Positions 28,571 through 39,081 are shown, numbered from the stretch's first letter. The stretch is 64,000 bases of DNA from Shewanella marinintestina (GCF_023283845.1 NZ_JAKILC010000002.1:62001-126000); one strand, 5' to 3'. Notes: generated by a model not told the origin, from the letters alone. Made by a program: numbers and translations.

Positions 28571-30181
28571 ATGAAACAAGTAGTTGAACACCAATCTGAT
28601 GTTTTGGTTATCGGCAGCGGTGCCGCCGGTCTCACATTAGCTTTGCATCTTGCTGAAAAATCAAAAGTTATTTTGCTTTCAAAAGGGCCTCTCAGCGAGG
28701 GCTCAACCTATTACGCCCAGGGCGGAATAGCCTCAGTCTTTGATGAAGAGGACACCATTGAGTCCCATGTAGCCGACACTCTAGTTGCTGGAGCAGGGCT
28801 TTGCGATGAGCCTGTGGTCAAATTTACCGCTGAAAATGCCAAGGCAGCAATGCAATGGTTAATCACTTGCGGAGTCGCCTTCGATAAAGAAGAAGTACCG
28901 GCAGGTAGTACCGCTGAAGCGCCTTATCACTTAACCCGTGAAGGTGGCCATAGTCATCGCCGTATTTTGCACGCCGCAGATGCAACGGGTAAAGAAGTGC
29001 AAGTCACCTTGCAAGACCGCGCTCGCAACCACCCTAATATTCAAGTACTTGAAAGATACAACGCCATCGATTTGATTACTACACGTAAATTAAATCGCCC
29101 GGGTAACCGAGTTCAAGGTGCTTATATATGGAACAGAGACGCTGAACATGTTGAAACAGTTAAGGCGCGCTTTGTCGCTTTAGCGACTGGCGGTAGCTCC
29201 AAGGTTTATCAGTATACCTCTAACCCGGATATCGCATCTGGAGACGGCATTGCGATGGCATGGCGTTCAGGTTGCCGCGTAGCAAATATGGAATTCAATC
29301 AATTTCACCCGACTTGTCTATACCATGCAGATGCACGTAACTTCTTGCTCACCGAAGCACTTAGAGGTGAAGGCGCATTTTTGCGTCGCCCTGATGGTAC
29401 TCGTTTTATGCCAGACTTTGATGAGCGAGCTGAACTTGCGCCGCGCGATATTGTTGCCCGCGCAATAGATTATGAAATGAAGCGTTTAGGCTCTGACTGT
29501 GTCTATCTTGATATTACGCATAAGCCAGCTGACTTTATTATCAAGCATTTCCCAACTATCCATAAACGTTGTTTAGAGTTAGGTATTGATATCACTACTG
29601 ACCCAATCCCTGTGGTACCTGCTGCTCATTATACCTGCGGCGGTGTGATGACAGACTTACATGGTCAAACTGACCTCAATGGCTTATATGCTATTGGTGA
29701 AGTTGCTTATACAGGTCTTCATGGCGCTAACCGTTTAGCCAGTAATTCGCTGCTTGAGTGTTTGGTGTTTGCCAGAGCTGCTGCAGAAGATATTGAAAGC
29801 CAGCTAAACAAAATTCCTATGCCTGGCATTTTGCCAGCTTGGGATGAAAGCCAAGTATCTAACTCAGACGAAGAAGTTGTTATTGCCCATAACTGGCATG
29901 AGCTACGCTTATTTATGTGGGATTACGTAGGGATTGTGCGTTCAGATAAACGTCTTGAACGTGCCCTTCGCCGCTGCGCTATGCTACAACAAGAGATCCA
30001 AGAGTATTACAGCAACTTTAGAGTGAGTAATAACTTACTTGAACTGCGTAATTTGGTTCAAGTTGCCGAGCTAATTATTCGTTGTGCAATGGAGCGTAAA
30101 GAAAGCCGAGGCTTACACTACAATATTGATCATCCCAATAAAGATGCGTCACCAAAGCCAACCATTCTACAACCGGACTAA
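28571..30181 (+). CDS. nadB: NadB, L-aspartate oxidase
   Basis: NadB oxidises L-aspartate to iminoaspartate, the first step of de novo NAD synthesis, using FAD in the cytoplasm. The Rossmann motif is [18 protein letters not shown], with later FAD/active-site motifs ([25 protein letters not shown], and [49 protein letters not shown]). The length of 536 is usual for gammaproteobacteria. It is divergent from rpoE, an order shared with E. coli, and is followed by the convergent ygfX. Confidence 0.97.
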   Translation: MKQVVEHQSDVLVIGSGAAGLTLALHLAEKSKVILLSKGPLSEGSTYYAQGGIASVFDEEDTIESHVADTLVAGAGLCDEPVVKFTAENAKAAMQWLITCGVAFDKEEVPAGSTAEAPYHLTREGGHSHRRILHAADATGKEVQVTLQDRARNHPNIQVLERYNAIDLITTRKLNRPGNRVQGAYIWNRDAEHVETVKARFVALATGGSSKVYQYTSNPDIASGDGIAMAWRSGCRVANMEFNQFHPTCLYHADARNFLLTEALRGEGAFLRRPDGTRFMPDFDERAELAPRDIVARAIDYEMKRLGSDCVYLDITHKPADFIIKHFPTIHKRCLELGIDITTDPIPVVPAAHYTCGGVMTDLHGQTDLNGLYAIGEVAYTGLHGANRLASNSLLECLVFARAAAEDIESQLNKIPMPGILPAWDESQVSNSDEEVVIAHNWHELRLFMWDYVGIVRSDKRLERALRRCAMLQQEIQEYYSNFRVSNNLLELRNLVQVAELIIRCAMERKESRGLHYNIDHPNKDASPKPTILQPD

Positions 30182-30197
30182 TTAGCTACAATTCTTG

Positions 30198-30611
30198 TTA
30201 TTGAGTAGCCAACTGTAATAGACGACATAAATGTCGGTAATTTATGTCGTCTAACATATCCGCCCAAATCACTATTCTCCGAGTTTCCGTTGCAAGCTTA
30301 ATATCAAACATCACCGCAAACGGCGTGATAACGGGTCTTGCTACAACCATAAACTCAGTTTGTCCCTCTAACTTCCCCTGTCCATCGCTTTTCAGCACAA
30401 ATCGGCAACGCCATGTTCGTAAGTGCCATAATTGCCAAGTAAAAAAGCTCATGCAAACTGTGAGGAGTAAATATTTAAAATACAGATAAATTAGGCTTTC
30501 TGAATAGGGCCAGAAAACAAACGAACTTAAACAGACAAGGGAAATAACGGCCAATGAAAGGCATTGACCGAGAGAAGAGCTCACATCAAAACTATGCTGC
30601 TGGGCGTCCAC
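30198..30611 (-). CDS. ygfX: YgfX-family membrane protein (CptA-like)
   Basis: This 137-residue protein has two hydrophobic segments (about residues 14-40 and 42-63) and then a hydrophilic domain (RTWRCRFVLKSDGQGKLEG). The size, two helices and its position after sdhE identify it as the YgfX family; the E. coli member was proposed as the toxin of a pair with YgfY, but that role has been disputed. The start is a GTG 20 bases inside the end of sdhE, so the two are translationally coupled. A 13-bp hairpin lies within its 3' end (30220-30252). Confidence 0.75.
   Translation of the reverse strand: MDAQQHSFDVSSSLGQCLSLAVISLVCLSSFVFWPYSESLIYLYFKYLLLTVCMSFFTWQLWHLRTWRCRFVLKSDGQGKLEGQTEFMVVARPVITPFAVMFDIKLATETRRIVIWADMLDDINYRHLCRLLQLATQ
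30220..30252. repeat. Perfect 13-bp inverted repeat inside the ygfX 3' end
   Basis: AGACGACATAAAT at 30220-30232 and ATTTATGTCGTCT at 30240-30252 are perfect complements with a 7-base loop. It lies in the ygfX coding sequence, just past nadB. There is no T tract, so a classical terminator is unlikely; see findings. Confidence 0.6.
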
Positions 30612-30855
30612 GAACTCTGATGATCATTTCAGCGAATGCAGGATTTGAGCAAACTTCATGCCCCATAAACCATGCAAATAACTCAGGGTCTTCACATTCT
30701 AGCAGACTAACAAACGTTGCTTTATCTTCTATAGACATCCCTTCATATTGCTCTTCAACAAAAGGTTGAAACAATACATCTAGTTCAAGCATACCTCTAC
30801 GGCATGCCCACTTAACTCTAGGTAACTTCATCGGCTCTTGGCTTGATTCAGACAA
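30592..30855 (-). CDS. sdhE: SdhE, flavinylation factor of succinate dehydrogenase
   Basis: SdhE (YgfY) aids covalent attachment of FAD to SdhA. The 87-residue product has the conserved RGMLELD motif within ACRRGMLELDVLF, where the Arg-Gly is essential in the family, plus DPELFAWFMGHEV. It precedes ygfX with a 20-base overlap, as in E. coli and relatives. The ATG is well placed. The gene is known to matter for flavin-dependent dehydrogenases; nadB nearby is also a flavoprotein but not covalent. Confidence 0.93.
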   Translation of the reverse strand: MSESSQEPMKLPRVKWACRRGMLELDVLFQPFVEEQYEGMSIEDKATFVSLLECEDPELFAWFMGHEVCSNPAFAEMIIRVRGRPAA

Positions 30856-30996
30856 AGTGAACGCTCCAATTTTATAGGGTTTTATACTCGCTTTAGTGTA
30901 CCAGCTGGCAAGTATTTGTGTCGATATTGACTCCGCACCGCCGCTGAGTCAAGACAGCTAATCAATTAAAGCTAGGGGGGCTTTGCTTATCAAGTA

Positions 30997-31905
30997 TTAA
31001 AACTGTTGAACAGTTAAATCTTTACCTGCAAACAACTCACTGAAATCGGTTTCCAATAAGCGCTTTACCGCAGGGTGCTGGATCATTCGCTCGGCAAACA
31101 TAACATGGTAAACCTCTTTTATTTCAGAGGTCTCACCTAGAAGCGTCATACCATGAGCTAGAATATCTTGCTTATAAATTGAAGGCGCTACAAAGATGCC
31201 TTGCTTAAAGAATCCAAATGTTTTCATCATTGCAGCGTCATCAAACTCGCCCAAAATGCTTACATTCAATGCCTTTTCATCAAACCAACGCACTAACTGT
31301 TGCCCCAGAGAGCTGCGCCTTCCAGGAATAAGCAGCTTACCTTGCTCTAAACATTGCGGAAATGGTTTTGAGTATTTCTCCGCTGAAAAAAAGGCAACAC
31401 CCGACTCACCTAACTGTTTGGATAGAATTTCAGGGTATTTCAAGCTTTCACCAGCACAATCAGACAAAATCATATCTAATTTATGCTCGCGTAAACGTGT
31501 CATTAAATCTTCGTGAGTAGACTCATAACAGGCTAAATGCATAGAGCCGTCAGTAGGTACTACTGATAGCAGTACCCTGCTAGTCAAGGCTTTTGATAAA
31601 GCAGCTGCAATACCCACTTCAAATAGGATATTTTCATCTTTTTGATAATTCAGTAAGTCTAGCATTTCATAGCTTAAGCTAAACATTTTATCAGCATAGC
31701 GAAATACCAACTCTCCAAGCTCTGTTGGCTCAAGAGAGCGACCCACACGCTTAAATAAGCTACCTTTTAAACTCGCTTCAAGCACTCGTATCTGCCCTGT
31801 CACTGTTTGTGGAGTTAAACAGAGCGCTTCAGCCGCTTTGGCAACAGTGCCTTTCTTTTGGATCATCCAGAAGTAATAGAGATGGTTGTAGTTTAAATTT
31901 GACAT
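30997..31905 (-). CDS. nhaR: NhaR, LysR-type activator of nhaA
   Basis: NhaR senses Na+ and turns on nhaA. The N-terminal helix-turn-helix is MSNLNYNHLYYFWMIQKKGTVAKAAEALCLTPQTVTGQIRVLE, almost identical in pattern to E. coli NhaR, and the middle carries FEVGIAAALSKALTSRVL and IPGRRSSLGQQLVRWF. I took the start at 31905, where the family begins; an ATG at 31944 would add 13 residues. It lies downstream of nhaA, separated by the small periplasmic gene. Confidence 0.93.
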   Translation of the reverse strand: MSNLNYNHLYYFWMIQKKGTVAKAAEALCLTPQTVTGQIRVLEASLKGSLFKRVGRSLEPTELGELVFRYADKMFSLSYEMLDLLNYQKDENILFEVGIAAALSKALTSRVLLSVVPTDGSMHLACYESTHEDLMTRLREHKLDMILSDCAGESLKYPEILSKQLGESGVAFFSAEKYSKPFPQCLEQGKLLIPGRRSSLGQQLVRWFDEKALNVSILGEFDDAAMMKTFGFFKQGIFVAPSIYKQDILAHGMTLLGETSEIKEVYHVMFAERMIQHPAVKRLLETDFSELFAGKDLTVQQF

Positions 31906-31972
31906 GGTAAACACGGCCGTTTGGATAAAAAAAGAGGCAACCAATATAGTTGCCTCGTTATTTCATTTAGGA

Positions 31973-32356
31973 TTACTTAAGACGTTGACAGTCTAATAAT
32001 CCGGTCATTGCTGTCGTTAAATCATCGGTGGTTTTAATTTCTTTAGCAGAAAAAGCCTCAGCTAAACCTGCGACCAACGCATCCCTATCTGGCAGGTTGT
32101 CTTGGCAAAAAGTACGGTTTGCCTCTTGAAAACGCTTACCACCACGATATTTCAGTGCACGTGACTCATAACCGTCACTTTCTAACCTCTGGCCAACAGC
32201 TGCTGCTTTATACATTAAAGCACCGTCAACCACGCCCTCAAGATAGTTCTGACAAACGACACTATCAATCTCTTGATTACAAACTTCAATTTGATTTGCC
32301 GATGCTACAGAGCTAAAACCCAGTCCAACGACTAATGCTAATAACGTGATTCTCAT
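31973..32356 (-). CDS. Small secreted protein of unknown function (Rap1a/Tai-like)
   Basis: The 127-residue product has a clear signal peptide ([20 protein letters not shown]) and four cysteines in the mature part ([36 protein letters not shown]), which could form two disulfides. The motif C-x2-Y-x2-G-x2-D is reminiscent of the Rap1a/Tai immunity family, but this is a weak resemblance. Its start codon overlaps the nhaA stop by 4 bases (ATGA), so it is co-translated with the Na+/H+ antiporter. The role is unknown; a periplasmic partner of NhaA is possible. Confidence 0.6.
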   Translation of the reverse strand: MRITLLALVVGLGFSSVASANQIEVCNQEIDSVVCQNYLEGVVDGALMYKAAAVGQRLESDGYESRALKYRGGKRFQEANRTFCQDNLPDRDALVAGLAEAFSAKEIKTTDDLTTAMTGLLDCQRLK

Positions 32357-33528
32357 GCTTTCTCTCCTTTTTCAGGTAGCACCTTAGACAACCAGAAATA
32401 ACCAATTAGTGCCGATGCTAGTGATCCCAATAAAATCCCTAATCTTGCGTAGTCACCGTACATTTGACTGTCGCCTGTAAAGGCTAAAGAAGAAATGAAC
32501 ATAGACATTGTGAAACCAATACCACACATCACCGCTACAGGGGTAATATGTCTCCAGCCCATACCTTCTGGCAATACAGCAAGTTTTAGTTTCACTGCAA
32601 TAAAGCTAAACAACATAATACCAAGTGGCTTACCTAGCAGTAATCCAAGAGCAATACCGATAGGTACCGGAGACAATAGTGAACTCAAACTCATACCACT
32701 TAGGTCAACGCCAGCGTTGGCAAAAGCAAATATCGGTAAAATAATAAACGTGCTCCAAGGATGTAGGCTGTGCTCTAAACTCTCTGAAGGAGACGAGCCA
32801 TCTTTTGCTCTCAGCGGAATACAGAACGCAATAATAACACCGGCTAATGTCGCATGAACGCCTGACTTAAGTACGGCTATCCACAAAATCAAACCTACAA
32901 CACCATATGGTCCAAGTGCGGTAACACCTTTGAGGTTTAATCCGATCAACCCCATAATTGCTACAGCAGCAACAATCAAGCTAATTGTTGATAAATCAGT
33001 ACTGTAAAAGAGTGCAATAATGACAACGACGCCAAGATCATCAATAATTGCTAGCGCTAACAAGAACACTTTTAGTGCTACAGGTACACGGCTACCTAGT
33101 AACGCCATAATACCAAGTGCAAACGCAATATCGGTTGCAGCTGGAATAGCCCAACCCACTTGGGTAATAGGGTCTGAATAGTTAAATATTAGATAAACGG
33201 CTGCAGGGAAAACCATGCCACCAATTGCCGCAAACGTAGGCAACGAAGCCTGTGCACGGCTTGATAAAGCCCCTTCAAGCAATTCTCTTTTTACTTCTAA
33301 GCCAATAAGCATGAAGAAGATAGCCATTAACCCGTCATTGATCCAGTGAATCAAAGTCTTGTCGATATCAAGGCTACCAAGCCTAACTTGCATTTCTGTT
33401 TCTAGAAAGCCGTGGTACATACCCGATAAAGGTGAGTTTGCAAAAATCATCGCTATCACGACAGAAGCCATCAATAAGATGCCACCTGCCGATTCTTGGC
33501 TTAGAAAATTCCTAATTGCCCGTTCCAT
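32353..33528 (-). CDS. nhaA: NhaA, Na+/H+ antiporter
   Basis: NhaA exports Na+ or Li+ in exchange for protons at the inner membrane and is electrogenic. The ion site is seen as [18 protein letters not shown], containing the adjacent Asp pair, and [17 protein letters not shown]. Twelve membrane segments are expected over 391 residues. The last base of the stop is within the next gene's ATGA. The nhaR gene follows after the small periplasmic protein. The pair with nhaR indicates Na+- and pH-controlled expression. Confidence 0.96.
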   Translation of the reverse strand: MERAIRNFLSQESAGGILLMASVVIAMIFANSPLSGMYHGFLETEMQVRLGSLDIDKTLIHWINDGLMAIFFMLIGLEVKRELLEGALSSRAQASLPTFAAIGGMVFPAAVYLIFNYSDPITQVGWAIPAATDIAFALGIMALLGSRVPVALKVFLLALAIIDDLGVVVIIALFYSTDLSTISLIVAAVAIMGLIGLNLKGVTALGPYGVVGLILWIAVLKSGVHATLAGVIIAFCIPLRAKDGSSPSESLEHSLHPWSTFIILPIFAFANAGVDLSGMSLSSLLSPVPIGIALGLLLGKPLGIMLFSFIAVKLKLAVLPEGMGWRHITPVAVMCGIGFTMSMFISSLAFTGDSQMYGDYARLGILLGSLASALIGYFWLSKVLPEKGEKA

Positions 33529-33973
33529 TAATACGCTCCATAAAATCTCAATACTTCGAGTGTAGCTGAATACGATTAACCTGAATAATCGTTTGCGTCA
33601 GCCATAAACCTCGGAATATCCGAAGTATTGAATTTAATCCTAATATGAATAAATATCAAACCTCAATAGAATAATCACGCTTTAAAAATCCACATTAACA
33701 ATAAAGTGCTAAGGATCACACTTTTTTGGGAACTAAAACGGTGATCTATATTACAAGCCTATTATTTACACAAAGTAACAATTAAAAAAACAAACTTTTG
33801 ACGACTCGAAAATAACGAGCATTTACTCAAATTATCAATTAGCAAACGCTGAAAATAGTATTAAAACAAGCTTAAACCACTAACGTAACAGTGATTTTAT
33901 AGCAGGTAAAATTAACTTGGGCTTGATTTTTAGGGTGGGGTTCAAAAAAATAGGGGTTAGTGAAATGTTAAAT
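33529..33973. other. Non-coding upstream region of nhaA
   Basis: An AT-rich region of about 445 bases with no gene that I can support. It should hold the nhaA promoter and NhaR sites; ATTCAGGTTAATCG-type repeats near 33560-33585 are possible but I did not find a convincing LysR box. Confidence 0.35.
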
Positions 33974-33998
33974 CAAAAACTCGCCGTTAGGCGAGCTT
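33974..33998 (-). terminator. Terminator of thyA
   Basis: A 6-bp stem CTCGCC/GGCGAG (33980-33985 and 33990-33995) with GTTA loop; on the minus strand it is followed by TTTTTGATTT. It lies 25 bases beyond the thyA stop. Confidence 0.75.
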
Positions 33999-34022
33999 TC
34001 TAATTGCAAGAATAGGCAAAAA

Positions 34023-34874
34023 TCACACCGAGAACGGATAACTTATCGCTTCATGGTGTTCATAGCCGGTCACTTCAAAGTCGTCGACAGTAACCCAAGT
34101 TTCAAGATCTTCAAGAGACTTAATTGCTGGATTTATTACCAAGGTTGGCGATGCAAAAGGTTGACGCTTTAGCTGCACAGTTTGCATCAACTCTACTTGG
34201 TCTTCATAAATATGGGCGTTTACAATCTTATGATAAGCTTTACCTGCTTTATAACCCGTAATTTGCGCCATTAACGCCAACAGTGTAAATACCTGCACTT
34301 GATTAAAGTTAAGTCCTAGCGGTACATCACAAGAGCGTTGGAAGCTTGTAAGGTGTAAAGTGTCGCCAACTAACGAGAAGTTGTGAGTATGCATACAAGG
34401 TCTTAAACAGCCCATATGAAATTCGCCAGGGTTGTAAAAACTTAAAATCTCGCCTCTATCGTCAATCCCTTGTGATAAATCATCAACAATTTTACGTAAC
34501 TGATCGATACTCCCCCCATCAGGCTTACTCCATGCACGTCCCTGCACACCATAAACCCGTCCCATATCATCAGCACCTTTACGATGCGGATTATCAAGCC
34601 AGGCTTGGTTGTCATTAGCGTTGGCGTTCCATGTATTACAGCCTATAGCACGAAAATCAGCAGCATTATCGTACCCACGGATATAACCTAACATTTCAGC
34701 AATAGCAGCTTTATAAAAGCTCTTACGCGTGGTAATTAGCGGGAATTCATTATTATCGACATGGTAAACTAAGTCAGCATTAATCACGGTAAGACAACGT
34801 TTACCTGTGCGGCTATTTTCAACCCAAGTGCCTTCGTCAATAATTCGCTGACAAAGATCTAAATACTGCTTCAT
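34023..34874 (-). CDS. thyA: Thymidylate synthase (Vibrio-type, 283 residues)
   Basis: ThyA methylates dUMP to dTMP with methylene-tetrahydrofolate. The catalytic Cys lies in [14 protein letters not shown], and the dUMP/folate region [30 protein letters not shown] is intact. At 283 residues and in its sequence it resembles the Vibrionaceae type more than the 264-residue E. coli type, as far as I remember. It lies between the TauE-like gene and nhaA, where Shewanella genomes usually have lgt and thyA together; lgt is not here. A terminator follows. Confidence 0.93.
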   Translation of the reverse strand: MKQYLDLCQRIIDEGTWVENSRTGKRCLTVINADLVYHVDNNEFPLITTRKSFYKAAIAEMLGYIRGYDNAADFRAIGCNTWNANANDNQAWLDNPHRKGADDMGRVYGVQGRAWSKPDGGSIDQLRKIVDDLSQGIDDRGEILSFYNPGEFHMGCLRPCMHTHNFSLVGDTLHLTSFQRSCDVPLGLNFNQVQVFTLLALMAQITGYKAGKAYHKIVNAHIYEDQVELMQTVQLKRQPFASPTLVINPAIKSLEDLETWVTVDDFEVTGYEHHEAISYPFSV

Positions 34875-34957
34875 GATTATTTACCTATATAAAAAACGAC
34901 TGAGTAATAACTCAGCCTAAAACGAAGACATACTACCGAAATTAATTCGCTAGAGCA

Positions 34958-35758
34958 TTATGCAAAAACAAGTTTAAGACCTACAAGGGTAAGGAAAACA
35001 GCAAATATCTTTTTAAGTTTTGCGGTTGGTAAACTTGTAGCGGCTTTGGCACCAACAGGTGCCATCAACATCGATGTTGAAACAATACCAATCAAGGCTG
35101 GTAAATAAATATAGCCTAAGGTCCATTCAGGCAAGCCCGCAGCGTCCCAGCCCGCTAAGGTATAACCAATGCTACCAAACAAGGCAATTAAAAGTCCTGT
35201 CGCGGCCGAGAATCCAACCGCAAAGCGCATCTGTAATCCGCACCAAGTTAAAAAAGGGACTAATAACACGCCACCGCCAATTCCCATCAGCGCTGCAATA
35301 ATCGCAATTGCTGTTGCGGCAAAGAATAAGTTCATTGGTGCTGGCATAGCCCTGTTGGACTCAGCCTTAAACGGAAACGCCATCTGCAATGCCATCAAAA
35401 TAACAAACACAGCAAAGATCTGCTGTAGCGATTTAGCTGCAATCATTTCAGAAATAAAACCAGAACATAATGCACCTAAAACAAACCCTGGCAGCATAGA
35501 CTTAAATAATGGCCAAGGAATATTAGCTCTTTTATGATGAGCTCGTGCAGATGAAAGTGAGGTTAAAATAATGGCGGCCAATGAAGTTGCTATGGCGACA
35601 TGAGGAAGTTTTTCAGCTGCTATCCCGACCTGAGGCAAAATATGTAATAACGCAGGAACCGCAATCAAGCCACCACCAATCCCCAATAGACCAGCCATAA
35701 AGCCGATGCCAGCCCCTAATACGAGGCAAATACACAATATATAGAGCCAGCTTTCCAC
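34958..35758 (-). CDS. TauE/SafE-family (DUF81) membrane transporter
   Basis: The 266-residue product has about eight hydrophobic helices. The glycine-rich repeats GLLGIGGGLIAVPAL near the N-terminus and ALMGIGGGVLLVPFL in the second half are the duplicated signature of the TauE/SafE (sulfite exporter/DUF81) family. The substrate is unknown; sulfite, sulfoacetate or other organosulfur anions are reported for relatives. The start is a GTG with AAGG 9 bases upstream. It follows ptsP by 75 bases on the same strand and precedes thyA. Confidence 0.85.
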   Translation of the reverse strand: MESWLYILCICLVLGAGIGFMAGLLGIGGGLIAVPALLHILPQVGIAAEKLPHVAIATSLAAIILTSLSSARAHHKRANIPWPLFKSMLPGFVLGALCSGFISEMIAAKSLQQIFAVFVILMALQMAFPFKAESNRAMPAPMNLFFAATAIAIIAALMGIGGGVLLVPFLTWCGLQMRFAVGFSAATGLLIALFGSIGYTLAGWDAAGLPEWTLGYIYLPALIGIVSTSMLMAPVGAKAATSLPTAKLKKIFAVFLTLVGLKLVFA

Positions 35759-35833
35759 AAGTACGACCTTTGATTGTTATTATGATTAAAGCTTAAATTA
35801 TTTGTCGATACGATAACAAGCCTATGGACAGTT

Positions 35834-38068
35834 TTAACTGATGACAGCTAATAAACCGCGTTGCTCGCAGTAATGAGTGACTAAGTCTCTTACTTCATCG
35901 CCACTATTAAGGCACAGCGCTTGAGCTAGTAATAGGCTTAGTTCTTGCTTTGATACACGTCTTAATAAGTAGTTAATTCGCGCTAAACTTGCTTGGTTCA
36001 TACTTAACTGCTCATAGCCCATAGCAATAAGCAAAATTGCGCCAATAGGTTCACCAGCTAGCTCGCCGCACACACTAATGGGTAGTTGGTGCTGATTGCA
36101 ACTTTCAACAGCAAATTTAAGTGCTCTTAGTACACCGGGATGAAAACTATCAAATAAGGGGCTAACGCTTGGATTATTACGATCCACTGCTAGCAAATAT
36201 TGAGTCAAATCATTAGAGCCAACAGAAACAAAGTCAACTCGTTGCGCCACTTCATCTAATTGATATAACAGCACTGGTACTTCAAGCATAATGCCTACTT
36301 TAGGCATAGTGATAATTTTACCGAGTTCAGCTGTTAGCTCGTGACAAGCTTGCTCTAAGTATATAAGTGATAAATCTATCTCTTCTAGATTACTTACCAT
36401 AGGTAGCAGAATATGTAACTGCTCTGTATCAATAGCCGCTTGAAGCATGGCACGTAATTGAATTAAAAATAGCTCTGGATGATCAAGTGAAAGGCGGATC
36501 CCACGCCAGCCAAGAAATGGGTTATCTTCAATAATAGGGAAGTAATCTAAAGGTTTATCACCGCCAACGTCTAATGTTCGCATCACCACGGGCTTGCTCC
36601 CAGCAGCTTTTAACACTTTGCGGTATATTTCAAGCTGCTCAATTTCCCCTGGAAAACACTGCTTAAGCATGAACAAAATTTCTGTTCTATACAGGCCTAT
36701 ACCATCAGAATCTGCGCCAGTTTCAGAATCAACGCTACTCAATAAACCACTATTGATGTAAAGGTAGATCCGTTTACCATCAAGCGTCATAGTCTTTAGT
36801 GATGACTCTTGAGCATATTGCCTTTGCTGCTCTTCTTGCGCAGCAATCAAACTTTGATACTCAGCTAACACCAGCGCAGATGGCTCAATAATCACTTGGC
36901 CACGATTAGCATTAATAATCAGCTTAGACTTTTCAATATTGGCGTTAAGAATACCTTCAACGCCTATAATCGCAGGAACACCCATAGCTCTAGCCAAAAT
37001 AGCAGCATGGGAGTTAGCCCCGCCAAATTCGGTAACAATCCCCGCTAGCTTTTGTCTGGGAAATTCTGCGAGTAAAGTAGTACTTGCCTCTTTAGCAATT
37101 AAAATAACCGGTGTTTCAGGCTCTAAGAATATTTTATCAGGCTCTATCAACTGCCTTAAAACGCGCTGACCAAGATCTCGAATATCACTGGCGCGCTCTT
37201 TTAAATACAAGTCAGTCATAGCGTCAAAGTGTTCAATATAACGCTTAGACACTAAACAGACAGCAGTTTCAGCGTTCCAACCGGAGCGAACTTCTTTTAT
37301 GTACTCACCGCCTAAACTGGCTTTTTCAAGCAGCAATAATAAAGCTTTAAAAATGGAGGCAGCTTCTTCATCTTTCTCACGATCAAAGCGTTGAGACAAA
37401 CTGATGAGTAAGTCCTTACAACGACCCATGGCATCATTCAGACGCTTTTCTTCTACTGTAACTGAAGCCGCTATAATTTCATCACGCTCAAATGATATTT
37501 GCCCTCCCAACACTAGAGCTTGGGCAATCGCAATACCTTTTGAGGCTTGGCTTCCAGTGTAATAGCGCTGCTGTAATCCTGCACTTAACTGCGCTCTATG
37601 GGTTAAACCTTTAATTGCGACCGCAAGCTGCGCTGCCAACGTCATCAAGAAGGCTTCTTCGCCTTCACTAAATTGGCGGGCCTTAACTTGTTGAACAACT
37701 AACACACCAATTACAGTCTTTTGATAAACAATAGGAACGGCTAAAAAAGCACTGTAGGCTTCTTCGGCAACTTCAGGAAGGAGTTTAAATCTTGGATGAG
37801 AAGGCGCATCTGCGAGATTAATCGCTTCTTCACGCTGAGCAACAAGGCCAACTAAGCCTTGTGTTATGGGAAGCCTAGCAGCATTAACAGCCGCAAGCGC
37901 AAGGCCATCAGTTGCAGACAATACAAGTTGTTGCTCCTCTATTATATAGATAGAGCAACACTCGGTATTCATCGCTTTTTTGGTTTGCGTTACCAGCTGC
38001 GCTAACGCGTATTCAAGATCATGTGCTTGAGCGACAGCTTGGGTAATATCTCTCAGTGTTTTAAGCAC
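35834..38068 (-). CDS. ptsP: PtsP, PEP-protein phosphotransferase (Enzyme I-Ntr)
   Basis: PtsP takes a phosphate from phosphoenolpyruvate and passes it to NPr (PtsO) and PtsN in the nitrogen phosphotransferase system. The N-terminal ~170 residues are a GAF domain that binds small ligands (the E. coli version senses glutamine and 2-oxoglutarate), and the rest is Enzyme I. The phosphorylated His lies in TEFGGANSHAAILARAMGVPAI, and the PEP-binding core shows as VVMRTLDVGGDKPLDY and VGSNDLTQYLLAVDRNN, with the active Cys in SVCGELAG. GTG start, 744 residues. It lies 18 bases after rppH. Confidence 0.95.
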   Translation of the reverse strand: MLKTLRDITQAVAQAHDLEYALAQLVTQTKKAMNTECCSIYIIEEQQLVLSATDGLALAAVNAARLPITQGLVGLVAQREEAINLADAPSHPRFKLLPEVAEEAYSAFLAVPIVYQKTVIGVLVVQQVKARQFSEGEEAFLMTLAAQLAVAIKGLTHRAQLSAGLQQRYYTGSQASKGIAIAQALVLGGQISFERDEIIAASVTVEEKRLNDAMGRCKDLLISLSQRFDREKDEEAASIFKALLLLLEKASLGGEYIKEVRSGWNAETAVCLVSKRYIEHFDAMTDLYLKERASDIRDLGQRVLRQLIEPDKIFLEPETPVILIAKEASTTLLAEFPRQKLAGIVTEFGGANSHAAILARAMGVPAIIGVEGILNANIEKSKLIINANRGQVIIEPSALVLAEYQSLIAAQEEQQRQYAQESSLKTMTLDGKRIYLYINSGLLSSVDSETGADSDGIGLYRTEILFMLKQCFPGEIEQLEIYRKVLKAAGSKPVVMRTLDVGGDKPLDYFPIIEDNPFLGWRGIRLSLDHPELFLIQLRAMLQAAIDTEQLHILLPMVSNLEEIDLSLIYLEQACHELTAELGKIITMPKVGIMLEVPVLLYQLDEVAQRVDFVSVGSNDLTQYLLAVDRNNPSVSPLFDSFHPGVLRALKFAVESCNQHQLPISVCGELAGEPIGAILLIAMGYEQLSMNQASLARINYLLRRVSKQELSLLLAQALCLNSGDEVRDLVTHYCEQRGLLAVIS

Positions 38069-38086
38069 TAACGCAAACCTCTCTAA

Positions 38087-38608
38087 TTAGTTTCTACGCA
38101 TACCTCGTCTTTTAGTATTCGACTCTTTAACCTGTAAAGGTAAAGTGGTCGATGCAAACTCTTTCATGACTTTTCGGTAAACGTCCCTTTTAAAAGAAAC
38201 GACTTGTCTTACTGGATACCAATAACTCACCCATCGCCAATCATCAAATTCAGGATGACCACTAGCGTTAAGGTCAATGGCATTTTCGGCACTTTTCAAT
38301 TGTAGCAAAAACCACTTCTGTTTTTGCCCGATACACACGGGTTTACTATCTTGTCTGATTAACCGCTTAGGTAGCCTATAGCGTAACCATGATCGCGTCG
38401 ATGTTAGAATTTGCACATGTTCTGGCTTTAATCCTACTTCTTCGTATAACTCACGATACATGGCTTCTTCTGCTGACTCTCCATCGTCAACGCCACCTTG
38501 AGGAAATTGCCAGGAATGTTGGCCAAATCTTCTTGCCCACATAACCTGCCCAAAGCGATTACAGATAATGATGCCCACATTTGCGCGAAAGCCGTCACTA
38601 TCAATCAC
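38087..38608 (-). CDS. rppH: RppH, RNA pyrophosphohydrolase
   Basis: RppH removes pyrophosphate from the 5' end of mRNAs to start decay. The Nudix box is [23 protein letters not shown] (the metal-binding Glu residues intact), preceded by [14 protein letters not shown]. The C-terminus is basic. At 173 residues it is typical. The start is a GTG at 38608 with GGAG 5 bases upstream, and the residues after it ([11 protein letters not shown]) match the E. coli start. It heads rppH-ptsP-tauE. Confidence 0.95.
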   Translation of the reverse strand: MIDSDGFRANVGIIICNRFGQVMWARRFGQHSWQFPQGGVDDGESAEEAMYRELYEEVGLKPEHVQILTSTRSWLRYRLPKRLIRQDSKPVCIGQKQKWFLLQLKSAENAIDLNASGHPEFDDWRWVSYWYPVRQVVSFKRDVYRKVMKEFASTTLPLQVKESNTKRRGMRRN

Positions 38609-38750
38609 ATGGACTCCGAACTATTAACTATTAATCTTTTGATTGTTTCACAAAGCGTGTCCGGCGGCAAATATCAGTTACCCACAAATCATGGGATAAA
38701 GTTAGCTTTTTCACCAACCTTATCAACAGCAACAACAATGCATAAGCAAT

Positions 38751-38775
38751 GATATCCACAAAAACTGTGGATATC
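38751..38775. repeat. 10-bp perfect inverted repeat with two DnaA-box-like arms
   Basis: GATATCCACA (38751-38760) and TGTGGATATC (38766-38775) with a 5-base spacer AAAAC. Each arm differs from TTATCCACA by one base. Confidence 0.85.
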
Positions 38776-39081
38776 TCTGTTGGAAACTCAATTAAAGTCT
38801 AATAACTTAGATATTTCCCATTGGTTTATTAATTTTACCTTAGCCAAGAAAAACAATTAAAAACCTTATAAAACAATGGATAAATAAACATTAAAGATAA
38901 CCAATATACTAACCCCCACAAAAACGCTCACAATTTAACCACCCCATTTAAAACTGATAAGTTGGCCCGTAGCCAAATAGGGTTATTCACAAGTGCAACT
39001 ATTTTTGCTTTAAAAAAAGCAAATAATCCCAGTCTTATAGCATTGACAGATCACATTTATTGCAGTAGCTGCAGATATAAC

